Shown here piece by piece: positions 44,058 to 53,797 of a stretch of 64,000 nt of DNA (position 1 is the stretch's first letter; each line of letters begins with the position of its first letter). The notes under the pieces are model-generated. The model was not told the origin of the DNA, made no database searches, and saw only the letters and a list, made by a program, of their open reading frames with translations. Location of the stretch: positions 1 to 64,000 of the forward strand of contig CANQZG010000010.1 of assembly GCA_947628305.1 (NCBI GenBank), in the 5' to 3' direction. Both the position numbers and the translations under genes were made by a program. The DNA comes from an uncultured Muribaculaceae bacterium. Its GTDB lineage: Bacteria; Bacteroidota; Bacteroidia; Bacteroidales; Muribaculaceae.

Positions 44058-44340
44058 CAATCAGACTGTATGTTTTAGTAGAGACAAGGTCTGACGGGAG
44101 ATTACATCACCAAGGCAATTCGGCCATTAGGGAGCCTAAGAGTAGGCATCCTCTAAGACTGAAAGTGATGGGACGGCTCTTCTCCCGGATAAAAAGACAT
44201 ATCTGCGTCCCGTCTTGCAGGATTTTTCCAAATGCTCGGATTATGAGGTCTGGATTTATTCTCAAGAGGGTGATGCATGAAAAATATAAATAGGCGAGGC
44301 ATTCACCCCGGAATAAGGGTGGATGCCTCGCTTTGTTTGT
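44058..44340 (+). ncRNA. Candidate structured small RNA
   Basis: A consensus promoter and a strong terminator bound a ~280-nt segment without a convincing plus-strand ORF. Nested stems: GGGAG (44096-44100) with CTCCC (44182-44186), and CATCAC (44105-44110) with GTGATG (44165-44170), enclosing a TTAG...CTAA hairpin (about 44127-44156). An alternative stem GGGACG (44170-44175) with CGTCCC (44206-44211) would compete. Such an open, nested design is seen in 6S-like regulators, but no assignment can be made. Together with element B7 it fills most of the 828-base gap. Confidence 0.55.
44294..44338 (+). terminator. Intrinsic terminator of the candidate RNA
   Basis: GCGAGGCATTCACCC (44294-44308) pairs with GGGTGGATGCCTCGC (44317-44331) over 15 positions with a single G-T wobble, followed by TTTGTTTG. 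No protein-coding gene precedes it on this strand, which supports a non-coding transcript. Confidence 0.85.
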
Positions 44341-44350
44341 CATTGGGTAG

Positions 44351-44500
44351 GGTGCTGTTGCAAAATTGGTATTTAATGAGAAATCGTAGGGACGCGCCAA
44401 CGTGCGCGTCCTAAAAGAGACGAATTATAATCATCTGCAATAACGGACGCGCACGTTGGCGCGTCCCTACGAAGTTGATTTGTAGGTTTTGCAACACCAC
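44351..44500. repeat. Palindromic element B7 with terminal inverted repeats
   Basis: GGTGCTGTTGCAAAA at the left end and TTTTGCAACACCAC at the right end are inverted repeats. Inside, GGACGCGC-CAACGT-GCGCGTCC near 44390-44411 and GGACGCGC-ACGTTG-GCGCGTCC near 44444-44465 flank the spacer ATCATCTGCAATAA. It is the most complete copy of the B family here. Confidence 0.8.
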
Positions 44501-44630
44501 CGCCGATTGTGTCATCGCTGATTTTCAAGATGTTTCGACTCAGCTATGGCTGCTCCCCAACCTTGTCTTTAAAAAGATTGGCAACCTATATACAACAAAA
44601 TTATTATAACCAATTGATAAAGTAAAGATT

Positions 44631-46547
44631 ATGAAAAAATTAACGTTGTTATTATTGAGCTGTTTTATGGCATGTTCTGTGATTATGGCTCAAAGTGTGT
44701 CAACAGCCGACCTGGAAAAGGCCGCTAATAAGGGCGATGTCACGGCAATGGTGAACCTTGGGGCGTCCTATTTTAACAACGGGGCGTTTAAAAAGGCTGC
44801 CGAATGGTTTGAAAAGGCGGTTAAAAAGGAATCAGCTGTTGGCAAATACTATCTTGCGTATATGTATCTTGAGGGGAAAGGGGTTAAACGTAACACCGAC
44901 AAAGCTGTGAAGCTAATGGATGAGGCCGCATACGCAAATGTGGCAGATGCACAGCTTTTTAAGGGCTACTGGTATGAGAACGGACTGAAAGGATATGAAA
45001 TTATATGGGGGTCGGAGATGGACAACAAGCCAATGATAACCTACATATCACCCGACCAGGAGAAAGCCGCTGAATGGTACGTCAAAGCCGCTGCCAATGG
45101 GAACGCGGAGGCCTTGAAGTGGGTTGAGGCGAGAGGAATGGAGTCTTTGCTCACCGAAGCAAGGGAAAGCGCACCGAAGACTGTGTCGCCCCAGGCCTTG
45201 GCTGAATTGGAGAAATCGGCAAAAAAAGGTGATGTCAAAGCGATGGTAGACCTCGGTATCTCCTACTTTAACAATGGTTCACTCAAAAAGGCTTCTGAAT
45301 GGTTTGACAAAGCGATTAAAGAAGAGGAGTCGCCCGTTGCGAAGTATTACGTGGCAAAAATGCACCTTGAGGGCAACGGAAAGAAGCGTAACACCGAGAA
45401 GGCCGTGAAGCTGATGGAAGAGGCTGCCTTCGGAGGAGTGGCAGAGGCTCAATGCATGGAAGGGGAATTCTATGATAACGGGCTTACAGGCTATGAGGTC
45501 GCCTTGGGTTCTGAGCTTACCAATAGACCCAAAATCACATATATTTCTCGGGATAAAAGTAAGGCCGCTGAATGGTATGGCAAAGCTGCGGCAAGCGGAA
45601 ACAAAAAAGCGATTTCGTGGCTTGTGAAAAACGGTAAGACCGACCGGTTACCCGCCGATGTTCAGGAAAAGATAGCGGAGGAAAAGGCCGCTCAGGAAAA
45701 GCAGTTGGCCGATATGAAAGCCGCCCAGGAGAGAAGACAGGCTGAAGAAAAGATAAAGAAGATGGCCGATGAGTTCATGTCGGTCAAAGGCAACACTTCA
45801 GCCATTAGGTCGAAGTATGAAAGTAGTGTCCAATCATACGGACTGGATTTTGTTGCAGCCGCTGTGGCGGAGGTCGGCAAAACAGACCCGACATACGCGA
45901 CCGAGTTGTCCGGGATTAAAGAATCCATAGAAAAGGAAGAACGCGCTAAGGCCGAGGCCAAGCGTATTGCCGAGGAGAAAAAAGCCGCAGAGATAGCGAC
46001 CAAGGGCGAGGTATGTGATAGGTGTGGAGAACTTGAGCTCAGAAAAAAAGGCGGTAAATATACGATATACAACGAGAGCGGTACACCCGTTTTGAAGGAC
46101 TTGAAAGACTTCAAATACAAAAGAACCTTTTCCGAGGGATGGTTTGTGTGGAATCAGGCGGGTAAAATCGGGTTTATTAACAAATACGGCAAACTCGTGG
46201 TTCCATTCGGTAAATATTCCGGGATTGCCAACTACACCTGTGGAAGTGGTGGCAGTGAACTGATTCTTGTGGCACAGGGACGTAAAATGGGCGCGGTCAA
46301 TTACAAGACCGGTGTACAGGTGATACCGCCGGTTTATGACCGTATTATCGCCACCGGTCGCGACGGACGCACGATGTGGGCAAAAGAGACGACAACCGGA
46401 GGCGTATTTTATGTATTCACCGCCAATGGAAAACAGCTGACATCAAAAACAATTAGAAATAGCCAGCAATATGCATTGTCATCGCTCATGGAAGACTACG
46501 GGATATATTCCCTCGTGGAAATCGGAGGATGGAATTATAACAAGTAA
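44631..46547 (+). CDS. Sel1-repeat protein with coiled coil and WG-like C-terminus
   Basis: 638 aa with a signal peptide (about 1-20). Two long Sel1-type modules are near-duplicates: residues about 35-165 (DVTAMVNLGASYFNNGAFKK...) and about 200-335 (DVKAMVDLGISYFNNGSLKK...), each with an insert ending TYIS-D-KAAEWY. A Lys/Glu/Ala-rich coiled coil follows (about 345-460), then CDRCGELELRKKGGK and WG-like beta repeats (GWFVWNQAGKIGFINKYGKL). Sel1 repeats bind other proteins; a periplasmic scaffold role is a guess. The gene ends before a bidirectional terminator. Confidence 0.82.
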   Translation: MKKLTLLLLSCFMACSVIMAQSVSTADLEKAANKGDVTAMVNLGASYFNNGAFKKAAEWFEKAVKKESAVGKYYLAYMYLEGKGVKRNTDKAVKLMDEAAYANVADAQLFKGYWYENGLKGYEIIWGSEMDNKPMITYISPDQEKAAEWYVKAAANGNAEALKWVEARGMESLLTEARESAPKTVSPQALAELEKSAKKGDVKAMVDLGISYFNNGSLKKASEWFDKAIKEEESPVAKYYVAKMHLEGNGKKRNTEKAVKLMEEAAFGGVAEAQCMEGEFYDNGLTGYEVALGSELTNRPKITYISRDKSKAAEWYGKAAASGNKKAISWLVKNGKTDRLPADVQEKIAEEKAAQEKQLADMKAAQERRQAEEKIKKMADEFMSVKGNTSAIRSKYESSVQSYGLDFVAAAVAEVGKTDPTYATELSGIKESIEKEERAKAEAKRIAEEKKAAEIATKGEVCDRCGELELRKKGGKYTIYNESGTPVLKDLKDFKYKRTFSEGWFVWNQAGKIGFINKYGKLVVPFGKYSGIANYTCGSGGSELILVAQGRKMGAVNYKTGVQVIPPVYDRIIATGRDGRTMWAKETTTGGVFYVFTANGKQLTSKTIRNSQQYALSSLMEDYGIYSLVEIGGWNYNK

Positions 46548-46574
46548 TAGACAAACTTTATCTGACAATAGTAA

Positions 46575-46602
46575 GCGGGAGACCTCATTTGAGGTCTCCC
46601 GC
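46575..46602. terminator. Bidirectional terminator between the Sel1 gene and pgi
   Basis: GCGGGAGACCTCA (46575-46587) pairs perfectly with TGAGGTCTCCCGC (46590-46602). It lies between two converging genes with no other spacer, so it probably ends both transcripts. Confidence 0.78.
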
Positions 46603-46628
46603 TGTAGTTATGAAAGGTTGGTTGTTTC

Positions 46629-47969
46629 TTACAGGCGTGCCTTGATGGCTTCGGTTTCCTTCTCGTAGCCGGGTTTGGCGAGGAGGGCGAACATGTTCTT
46701 CTTGTAGGCTTCGACGCCGGGTTGGTTGAACGGGTTGACATCGAGCAGGTAGCCTGAGATGCCGCACGCTTTCTCGAAGAAGTAGATGAGCTGGCCGAGA
46801 TAGCGTTCCTCGAGGGCGGGGACGGTAATCTGCATGTTGGGGACACCGCCGTCGACATGGGCGATGCGTGTGCCCAGTTCGGCCATCTTGTTCACGTGGT
46901 CAACGTGTTGTCCGGCGATATAGTTGAGTCCGTCAAGGTTGGCCTTGTCATCGGGGATGATGACGCTGTGGTGCGGTTTCTCGACCGAAATAACTGTCTC
47001 GAAGATGGTGCGCTCGCCGTCCTGAATCCACTGGCCCATCGAATGGAGGTCGGTGGAGTTGTCGACAGCCGCGGGGAAAATTCCCTTGTGGTCCTTGCCC
47101 TCGCTCTCGCCGTAGAGTTGTTTCCACCATTCGCCGAAGAAATGCAGCTTGGGATTGTAGTTGACGAGAATCTCGATTTTCTTGCCGGCACGGTAGAGTG
47201 CGTTGCGTGTCTCGGCATAGAGGAGCGACAGGTTATCTTCACCGGCTGTCGCCGTGGCGGCCTGCATCTCGCGTGCGCCCTCGACGAGAGCCTTGATGTC
47301 GTGTCCTGCGACGGCGATGGGGAGAAGTCCCACAGGGGTGAGTACAGAGAAACGTCCGCCAACGTTGTCGGCGATGACAAATGTCTTGTAGCCCTCCTCG
47401 GTGGCGAGTTGGCGTAACGCGCCCTTGTGAGCATCGGTTATGGCAACGATACGCTTTGACGCCTCGGCCTTGCCGATTTGTTTCTCAAGCTGGTCTTTGA
47501 GCAGACGGAACGCGATAGCGGGTTCGGTCGTCGTGCCTGACTTGGATATTACGATGATGCCGAAACTCTTGTCAGCGAGGAACGCCTGTAGTTCGGCAAG
47601 ATAGTCCTCTCCGATGTTTTGTCCGGCGAAAAGCACCTTAGGACTGCCCTTGCTGACAGGCTTGTAGGCTGCGAAAGAGTCCTGCAGGGCCTCGATGACT
47701 GCTTTTGCGCCGAGGTAGCTGCCACCGATGCCGATTGCGACGACATAGTCGCATGACGAGCGGAGAGTGTCGGCTGTGGCCTGGATGTCAGCGAGGTGTG
47801 CCGCGTCGATGTCGGTGGGTAGGGTCACCCATCCGAGGAAGTCATTGCCCGCGCCTGTGCCGTTGAGCACTTTGTCAAGGGCCGATGCGGCCTCGTTGTC
47901 GAGTGCCGCGATTTTTTCGCGGCCGGTGAACGATGCCGCGTGGTCGATGTTGAGTTTGATTGAATTCAT
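46629..47969 (-). CDS. pgi: Glucose-6-phosphate isomerase
   Basis: Interconverts glucose-6-phosphate and fructose-6-phosphate. The 446-aa length matches the shorter bacterial type. [54 protein letters not shown] and the C-terminal [19 protein letters not shown] are family signatures. It lies 13 bases downstream of lysS and probably shares its transcript. fbp, two genes away, acts on the next gluconeogenic sugar phosphate. Confidence 0.96.
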   Translation of the reverse strand: MNSIKLNIDHAASFTGREKIAALDNEAASALDKVLNGTGAGNDFLGWVTLPTDIDAAHLADIQATADTLRSSCDYVVAIGIGGSYLGAKAVIEALQDSFAAYKPVSKGSPKVLFAGQNIGEDYLAELQAFLADKSFGIIVISKSGTTTEPAIAFRLLKDQLEKQIGKAEASKRIVAITDAHKGALRQLATEEGYKTFVIADNVGGRFSVLTPVGLLPIAVAGHDIKALVEGAREMQAATATAGEDNLSLLYAETRNALYRAGKKIEILVNYNPKLHFFGEWWKQLYGESEGKDHKGIFPAAVDNSTDLHSMGQWIQDGERTIFETVISVEKPHHSVIIPDDKANLDGLNYIAGQHVDHVNKMAELGTRIAHVDGGVPNMQITVPALEERYLGQLIYFFEKACGISGYLLDVNPFNQPGVEAYKKNMFALLAKPGYEKETEAIKARL

Positions 47970-47982
47970 AGTTAGAGGATGT

Positions 47983-49725
47983 TTATGCTATAGGTTGCTG
48001 GGCCGCTGCAATCCATGCGGCCACATCGTCGGCCTTGGGATTGGACAGCTCAAGTTTGAATTTCTTGTTAAGACCGCATAAGTCCTGATGCAGCTTGCCA
48101 TGGGATGTCACGGCTGCGAGTTGTTCGACAGTGTTTATTCCGGCCTTATAGAGAGGGGCGACCCATTCAGCGGGGACTCCGAGGGCGGTGAATGCCTCCT
48201 CCTTGTCGCGCTGGAGTGTCTTCTCGGGGCGCATCTGCGGGAACAGGAGAACTTCCTGTATTGTCGTCTGCCCGGTCATGAGCATCACGAGGCGGTCCAT
48301 GCCGATTCCCATGCCCGATGTCGGGGGCATGCCGTATTCAAGGGCGCGGATGAAGTCCTTGTCGATAATCATCGCCTCGTCATCACCTTTCTCGCCGAGA
48401 CGCATCTGTTCAACGAAGCGTTCATATTGGTCTATCGGGTCGTTAAGTTCAGAGTAGGCATTGGCGAGTTCTTTGCCGTTGACCATCAGCTCGAAACGTT
48501 CGGTCAATTCGTGGTTGTCGCGGTGACGCTTGGTGAGGGGTGACATCTCGATTGGGTAGTCGATGATGAATGTCGGCTGGATGTACTTGCCCTCGCATTT
48601 CTCGCCGAAAATCTCGTCAATCAGCTTGCCCTTGCCCATCGAGTCATCTACCTCGATGCCGAGTGAGCGTGCGGTGTCGCGCAATTGGGACTCGTCCATG
48701 CCCGCGATGTCGATGCCGGTGTGCTCCTTTATGGCGTCAATCATGGTGACACGCTTGTAGGGAGCCTTGAAATCGATGACATTGTCGCCGACTTTCACTT
48801 CGGTGGTGCCGTTGACATCGAGGCATATCTTTTCAAGCATGCGCTCGGTGAACGACATCATCCAGTTGTAGTCCTTGTAGCTGACATAGATTTCCATGCA
48901 GGTGAACTCGGGGTTGTGGGTACGGTCCATCCCCTCGTTGCGGAAGTTCTTGGAGAATTCATAGACACCCTCGAAGCCACCGACGATGAGACGTTTGAGA
49001 TACAGCTCGTCGGCTATGCGCAGGTACAGCGGTATATCAAGCGCGTTGTGGTGGGTGATGAACGGACGTGCCGCCGCGCCACCGGGAATCGACTGAAGAA
49101 TCGGTGTCTCGACCTCCATGTAACCGTGGGCGTTGAAGTAGTCGCGCATGGAGGTGTAGACCTTGTTGCGCTTGATGAATATATCCTTGACGCCGTTGTT
49201 GACGACAAGGTCGACATATCGTTGGCGGTATCGCAGTTCCGGGTCATCGAACGCATCGTAGGTCACGCCGTCCTTTACCTTTACTATGGGCAGGGGACGC
49301 AACGATTTTGACAGCACGGTAAGTTCCTGGGCGTGCACGGTTATTTCGCCCATCTGTGTGCGGAAAACGAAACCCTTGATGCCGACAAAGTCGCCGATGT
49401 CGAGCAATTTCTTGAAAACTACATTGTACATGTCCTTGTTCTCTCCGGGACAGAGGTCATCGCGTGAGATGTAGACTTGGATACGCCCGTGGGAATCCTG
49501 CAGTTCGATGAACGAGGCCTTGCCCATGATGCGACGGCTCATCACACGTCCGGCGATGCTGACCTCGCGTTGTGGCGCGTCATCGGCGAATGTCTCCTTG
49601 ATTTCATCGGTGTAACCGGTGACCGGGTATTCGGCGGCCGGATAGGGGTCTATGCCGAGGCGACGCATCTCGTCGAGGCTGCCGCGTCTCACTATCTCCT
49701 GTTCGCTTAAGTCTAAGATATTCAT
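47983..49725 (-). CDS. lysS: Lysyl-tRNA synthetase (class II)
   Basis: 580-aa class II LysRS. An OB-fold anticodon-binding domain (about 60-165) is followed by the catalytic core: motif 2 in [15 protein letters not shown] and motif 3 in [14 protein letters not shown]-terminal extension of about 70 aa ([20 protein letters not shown]... ending [12 protein letters not shown]) goes beyond the E. coli enzyme, as in Bacteroidetes. The start at 49725 is chosen because the frame's earlier ATG at 49746 falls within the promoter TAACTTTG (49744-49751, minus strand). Confidence 0.95.
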   Translation of the reverse strand: MNILDLSEQEIVRRGSLDEMRRLGIDPYPAAEYPVTGYTDEIKETFADDAPQREVSIAGRVMSRRIMGKASFIELQDSHGRIQVYISRDDLCPGENKDMYNVVFKKLLDIGDFVGIKGFVFRTQMGEITVHAQELTVLSKSLRPLPIVKVKDGVTYDAFDDPELRYRQRYVDLVVNNGVKDIFIKRNKVYTSMRDYFNAHGYMEVETPILQSIPGGAAARPFITHHNALDIPLYLRIADELYLKRLIVGGFEGVYEFSKNFRNEGMDRTHNPEFTCMEIYVSYKDYNWMMSFTERMLEKICLDVNGTTEVKVGDNVIDFKAPYKRVTMIDAIKEHTGIDIAGMDESQLRDTARSLGIEVDDSMGKGKLIDEIFGEKCEGKYIQPTFIIDYPIEMSPLTKRHRDNHELTERFELMVNGKELANAYSELNDPIDQYERFVEQMRLGEKGDDEAMIIDKDFIRALEYGMPPTSGMGIGMDRLVMLMTGQTTIQEVLLFPQMRPEKTLQRDKEEAFTALGVPAEWVAPLYKAGINTVEQLAAVTSHGKLHQDLCGLNKKFKLELSNPKADDVAAWIAAAQQPIA

Positions 49726-49743
49726 AGGGGTTGAAATTTTTTG

Positions 49744-49751
49744 CAAAGTTA
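49744..49751 (-). promoter_or_regulatory. -7 promoter element of lysS-pgi
   Basis: On the minus strand the sequence is TAACTTTG (TAnnTTTG). Expected transcription start is near 49737, only 12 bases before the chosen lysS start codon. Confidence 0.55.
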
Positions 49752-49769
49752 ATGAAAAAACATGATTTT

Positions 49770-51767
49770 TCAGTTCTTTTCCTTGACGAGGCCACGGCGG
49801 TAGGCGGCGAGGAGCTTGCTCAGGTCCTCGACCTGTGTGACGAGTTCCTTGCCTTTGTCGGTGTCCTTGACGAGCAGCCGGCGTGACTTGAATTCGCTCA
49901 ACACGGTGTTGGAGATAATGTCCTGTCCCTCCTCGATGGCTTTAAGCTGCGACTCGAACGGCTCATGCTGGACGAGTTGGAATCCGCGCGAATGGTAGAC
50001 GAGCGTGTATCCCGCGATGCCTGTCTCGGGTTGGTAGGCCTTGGAGAAACCTCCGTCGATGACGAGAAGTTTGCCACCGGCCTTCACGGGATTCTCACCT
50101 TTCTTGATTTTGACCGGGACATGTCCGTTGATGATGTGGGAACCCTCAACCGGGAGGCCGAACTCTGTGAGTATGCGGTCACATACATCCTCGTTGTCGT
50201 TGATGTGGTAGTACACCCCTTTATCTTCGCGGTGGGTCTCCTTGTCGGCGATGAGATAACGCTCGAATGTCGCCATCTTTGACTTGTCGAACAGCGGGGA
50301 ATCGGGGCCACACCATAGATACCACATGTAGTCCACGCTGTAGCCGTTGTCGATTTCCTCGCTGTTGGGGCGGCATGCGAGCTGTACGAGCGAGTCGAGA
50401 CGGTCGAGCAGCCGCCGTCCCGAAAAGGCTTCCCCGGCCACGGAGACCTCGCGGAACGAGCCGTCGGGGTTCATGGGCATCGATGCGTGGAACATGAGGT
50501 TGTTGTTCAACGACAGATAGAACGAGCCGTGACGCAACAGGCAGTCGACATGTTTCTGCAATTTCTCGCTGTTAACGAACGAGCCGTGAAGATGTTTCAG
50601 TAGATTTTCTTCATCGGGTGTGAGCCTGTAAGGGTCGGTGGGGTCGATTGTGGGGAAATCGATGTCGAGCAATGGATACTCATTGCCATCGAGTGTCACG
50701 ACCCCACGTGCATAGTCGATTTTATCAAGGAGACGGCGGTCATCCATGCCGTAGTCGGGATGGGCGGCGATTAACTGCCCCTCGAGTTTGAACTGCAGGA
50801 CGGTCACGGCCTTGTGCATCATCGCGATAATCGACAGTTCCTTTTCGGTGTAGGTGCGGTTGGAGCATTTGATGCGCGGCATGTACAGGTCGAGGCGCGT
50901 GTCCTTGTATGCCTCCATGGCGAATGTCGCGAGAGGGAGCATGTTGACTCCGTAACCCTCCTCAAGGGTGTCGAGGTTGCCGTAGCGCAGTGACACGCGC
51001 AACACATTGGCGAGACATGCGTCATTTCCGGCGAACGCACCCATCCACAGGATGTCATGGTTGCCCCATTGGATGTCGAAGTTGTGGTAGTCACAGATGG
51101 TGTCCATGATGATGTGCGCCCCCGGCCCGCGGTCATAGATGTCGCCCACGATGTGCAGACTGTCGATGACGAGACGCTGTATCAGGTTGCACATCGCCAC
51201 GATGAAATCATCGGCACGGCGTGTGGTGATGATTGTCGATATAATCTGGTTGAAGTAGGCGTGCTTGTTATGGTCGCTGTCGGTCTCGTGAAGCAACTCC
51301 TGGATAATGTAGCTGAAATCTTTAGGCAATGCCTTGTTTACCTTGGAGCGTGTGTATTTGGACGACACGCTCTGACACACCTTGACAAGGCGGTTTAGGG
51401 TGATTTCATACCATTCGGGCATGTCATCCTCCTCCTGTTTGATGAGTTGGAGTTTTTCGGCAGGATAATAAATCAGGGTGCAGAGGTCTTTTTTCTCGTT
51501 CTCGCGTAACGAGTTGCCGAAAATCTCGTTGACCTTGCGTTTGACTGTACCCGAAGCGTTTTTGAGCACGTGTTGGAATGCCTCGTACTCGCCGTGTATG
51601 TCGGTCAGAAAATGCTCTGTGCCCTTGGGGAGGTTGAGTATCGCCTCAAGGTTGATGATTTCGGTGCTCGCCGATGCGATGGTCGGGAACGAGCGTGACA
51701 GGAGTTGCAGGTAACGCAAGTCCTGTTTAAGTTCGACTGTGGGATAGTGTATATGCGGTATCGTCAT
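49770..51767 (-). CDS. fbp: Fructose-1,6-bisphosphatase, class 3
   Basis: Gluconeogenic phosphatase of the Firmicutes/Bacteroidetes type (FBPase_2), a calcineurin-like metallophosphoesterase. The 665-aa length is typical. Metal-binding motifs: [12 protein letters not shown] (GDIHG-like), [18 protein letters not shown] (GDxxDRG), [14 protein letters not shown] (GNHD) and [15 protein letters not shown] (GHTP-like). The start is 20 bases after the Big_5 lipoprotein gene, so it ends a rex-led operon in which carbon and redox control would make sense. Confidence 0.95.
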   Translation of the reverse strand: MTIPHIHYPTVELKQDLRYLQLLSRSFPTIASASTEIINLEAILNLPKGTEHFLTDIHGEYEAFQHVLKNASGTVKRKVNEIFGNSLRENEKKDLCTLIYYPAEKLQLIKQEEDDMPEWYEITLNRLVKVCQSVSSKYTRSKVNKALPKDFSYIIQELLHETDSDHNKHAYFNQIISTIITTRRADDFIVAMCNLIQRLVIDSLHIVGDIYDRGPGAHIIMDTICDYHNFDIQWGNHDILWMGAFAGNDACLANVLRVSLRYGNLDTLEEGYGVNMLPLATFAMEAYKDTRLDLYMPRIKCSNRTYTEKELSIIAMMHKAVTVLQFKLEGQLIAAHPDYGMDDRRLLDKIDYARGVVTLDGNEYPLLDIDFPTIDPTDPYRLTPDEENLLKHLHGSFVNSEKLQKHVDCLLRHGSFYLSLNNNLMFHASMPMNPDGSFREVSVAGEAFSGRRLLDRLDSLVQLACRPNSEEIDNGYSVDYMWYLWCGPDSPLFDKSKMATFERYLIADKETHREDKGVYYHINDNEDVCDRILTEFGLPVEGSHIINGHVPVKIKKGENPVKAGGKLLVIDGGFSKAYQPETGIAGYTLVYHSRGFQLVQHEPFESQLKAIEEGQDIISNTVLSEFKSRRLLVKDTDKGKELVTQVEDLSKLLAAYRRGLVKEKN

Positions 51768-51787
51768 GTCGTGATGGGGTTATTTTG

Positions 51788-53797
51788 TCAGAAATTGCGG
51801 GAGTCACGCAGTCCGCCGCCACCGAAGTTGTTACGGCTGTCATTGCCTCCGTATGGGTTGCCCCAGATGTTTGACGGGTCATACATTTCGTCCTCGTCCT
51901 CATCGGTGTTGCGCTGTTCCTCCTCGCCTTGTCTCTTTTTAGGTTTGTTTTTCTTGATGTCAATAGGTTTCTGCATATCGACGGGTATCTCGTAGATGTC
52001 CCATGTCTGTTGCACGTCCCAGTTCTTTTTCAATGTGATTTTCTTGGGGTAGTAATATACCTCCTCGGGTTGTAGCTTTTGCGCGATATTGCCCGTGTCA
52101 TACACGCCGTTGCCGTTGGTGTCGATGTACAGGCGCACATAATATGGCCCCGGGGCGACGTAGTCGAATGTCGCGACATCGCCCACAACGGGAACGGTGG
52201 CCTTTACGTTGTCGCCCGACAGCAGTTCGGCGACAGCGGGACGACCCGCAAGTCCGGTGATGTTCAATATCAGTTTGGAGTAGTCCTCGAGTTTCTTTGT
52301 CGTGAATTCAGAGACAATGGGTTTGTTGAACAGTCCGTATATGTCGTAGACCGATGCTGAATCGACCGTTAGACGGTATTTTGTCCCCTCTTTCCAGTCA
52401 TAGTCGGCAATGAACGTCATCAGACTGTTCTCTTTTTGTGGCCGTAGGCGGGGTGGTGCGACATCAGTCCATAGTGTGTCAACCATCATCTGCATCTTTA
52501 TCGCGGCAGTGTCAAGCCGTGCCAGCGGCACCGAGGTCTTGAACACTATAGGCTGGTTCAGTTCCTGGGTCGAGCCTGATGACAGGGTGAATGTGTTAAA
52601 CTCTATCTTGGGGACTGAATCGGTCTCCTCGTCCTTGTTTTTCTTTTCCTTGCCTTTCTTCTTGGCCTTGGACGGACGCATGAACATGCGCAGGGTGTCG
52701 GTGGTCCATGTGAGTCGGTCGAGGGTGTCGGTGCGCAGATATGTCGCCTCAAGCAACAGGGAGTCCTGCTTGATGACAAGGCTGTCGGTTATCCAGTATT
52801 GCAGGGTGTCACGTCCGGCTGACGCGTTCAGCACCGACCATTCCGAGATGTCACGTCCCGCCATCGGGCCGTTCAAGGGGCGTAGCCGTGGCAATGTGTC
52901 GGATGGCGCGCCGAATGTGATGTCGATGCGGTTGCGTTCGGGTCGCCCGTTGTTGACAAGGTATTGCGATTTGTAATTCTCGTTGAACCATGTCAGCAAT
53001 ATGTCGTTGGGAAGGAACAGGGTCGCGCCACGCGTGACGAGAGAGTCGCTTCCATCGGCGGCTTCCAATGTGTCGGTCACTGTCGTCGGACGTGATGACG
53101 GCGAGATTGTCATGTCATAGAAAGCCACATCCTCCGAGCGGTCCCAGTGCATGTCGCGGTTTACATCGTTGACGGCGAATATGCGGTAGTCGCCCGGCTT
53201 GAGGTTGCGTATGGTGAACTGTCCGAGCTGGTTGGTCTTGGCGATGCGGTCAAACCGCCGTGTCGTCAAGGCCGTGTCGCTAAGGTCGGAATACACCCCG
53301 ACGAGCATTCCTTGTGCTAGTTCGAGGTTACGTGCTTCGAGTACTATGCCCGAGATTTGAAGCGAGTCGATGGAGTCGCCGGTCGCAAAGTCGATTGCGA
53401 ACCCGTCGAGGATGTTCGATTCGTTCAGGTCCTTGATTGCATCGGCGAAATCGACGGTGTATGTAGTGTTAGGCAACAGTGTGTCACGAAGCTCCACCGA
53501 CACTTTGCGTCCGAGGGCCGAGACGACAGGCTGGTTGGTCTGCGCCGGGGAGACGACGACTTTGTTGGTGGGGTCGTCAAGTGCGATGTTTTCGTCAAAC
53601 TCGATGACAATCTTGTTGCCGTTGAAATTCAGTTGTCCCGGCGTGGGGTTGCTCCTGACATATACAGGAGGAATCTCGTCACGGGGTCCCCCCTCGGGAC
53701 GTCCCATGCTCGCGCACGCGACAAGGGTGACGCCGGCGATTAGTATGACAAGCAGGCGCAGTGTATTGGCGGGGTTGCTGAAATATTTCTTTATCAT
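51788..53797 (-). CDS. Big_5 (Ig-like) domain lipoprotein
   Basis: 669 aa with signal peptide and lipobox (IAGVTLVACASMGRPEGGPR). Residues about 40-135 form a Big_5 Ig-like domain (DEIPPVYVRSNPTPGQLNFN, IVIEFDENIALDDPTNKVVV). The rest is made of beta-rich segments (TVDFADAIKDLNESNILDGF, QFTIRNLKPGDYRIFAVND) and a Lys/Glu-rich C-terminal tail before a Gly/Asn end. Proteins of this family are widespread in Bacteroidetes, role unknown. The start overlaps the stop of the porU paralog by 4 bases (ATGA), which ties it to that gene. Confidence 0.82.
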   Translation of the reverse strand: MIKKYFSNPANTLRLLVILIAGVTLVACASMGRPEGGPRDEIPPVYVRSNPTPGQLNFNGNKIVIEFDENIALDDPTNKVVVSPAQTNQPVVSALGRKVSVELRDTLLPNTTYTVDFADAIKDLNESNILDGFAIDFATGDSIDSLQISGIVLEARNLELAQGMLVGVYSDLSDTALTTRRFDRIAKTNQLGQFTIRNLKPGDYRIFAVNDVNRDMHWDRSEDVAFYDMTISPSSRPTTVTDTLEAADGSDSLVTRGATLFLPNDILLTWFNENYKSQYLVNNGRPERNRIDITFGAPSDTLPRLRPLNGPMAGRDISEWSVLNASAGRDTLQYWITDSLVIKQDSLLLEATYLRTDTLDRLTWTTDTLRMFMRPSKAKKKGKEKKNKDEETDSVPKIEFNTFTLSSGSTQELNQPIVFKTSVPLARLDTAAIKMQMMVDTLWTDVAPPRLRPQKENSLMTFIADYDWKEGTKYRLTVDSASVYDIYGLFNKPIVSEFTTKKLEDYSKLILNITGLAGRPAVAELLSGDNVKATVPVVGDVATFDYVAPGPYYVRLYIDTNGNGVYDTGNIAQKLQPEEVYYYPKKITLKKNWDVQQTWDIYEIPVDMQKPIDIKKNKPKKRQGEEEQRNTDEDEDEMYDPSNIWGNPYGGNDSRNNFGGGGLRDSRNF

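Noticed and set aside
44107-44400. 97-codon ORF on the minus strand
   Set aside because: It overlaps the candidate RNA, its terminator hairpin and element B7, and the translation has no recognisable family or signal.
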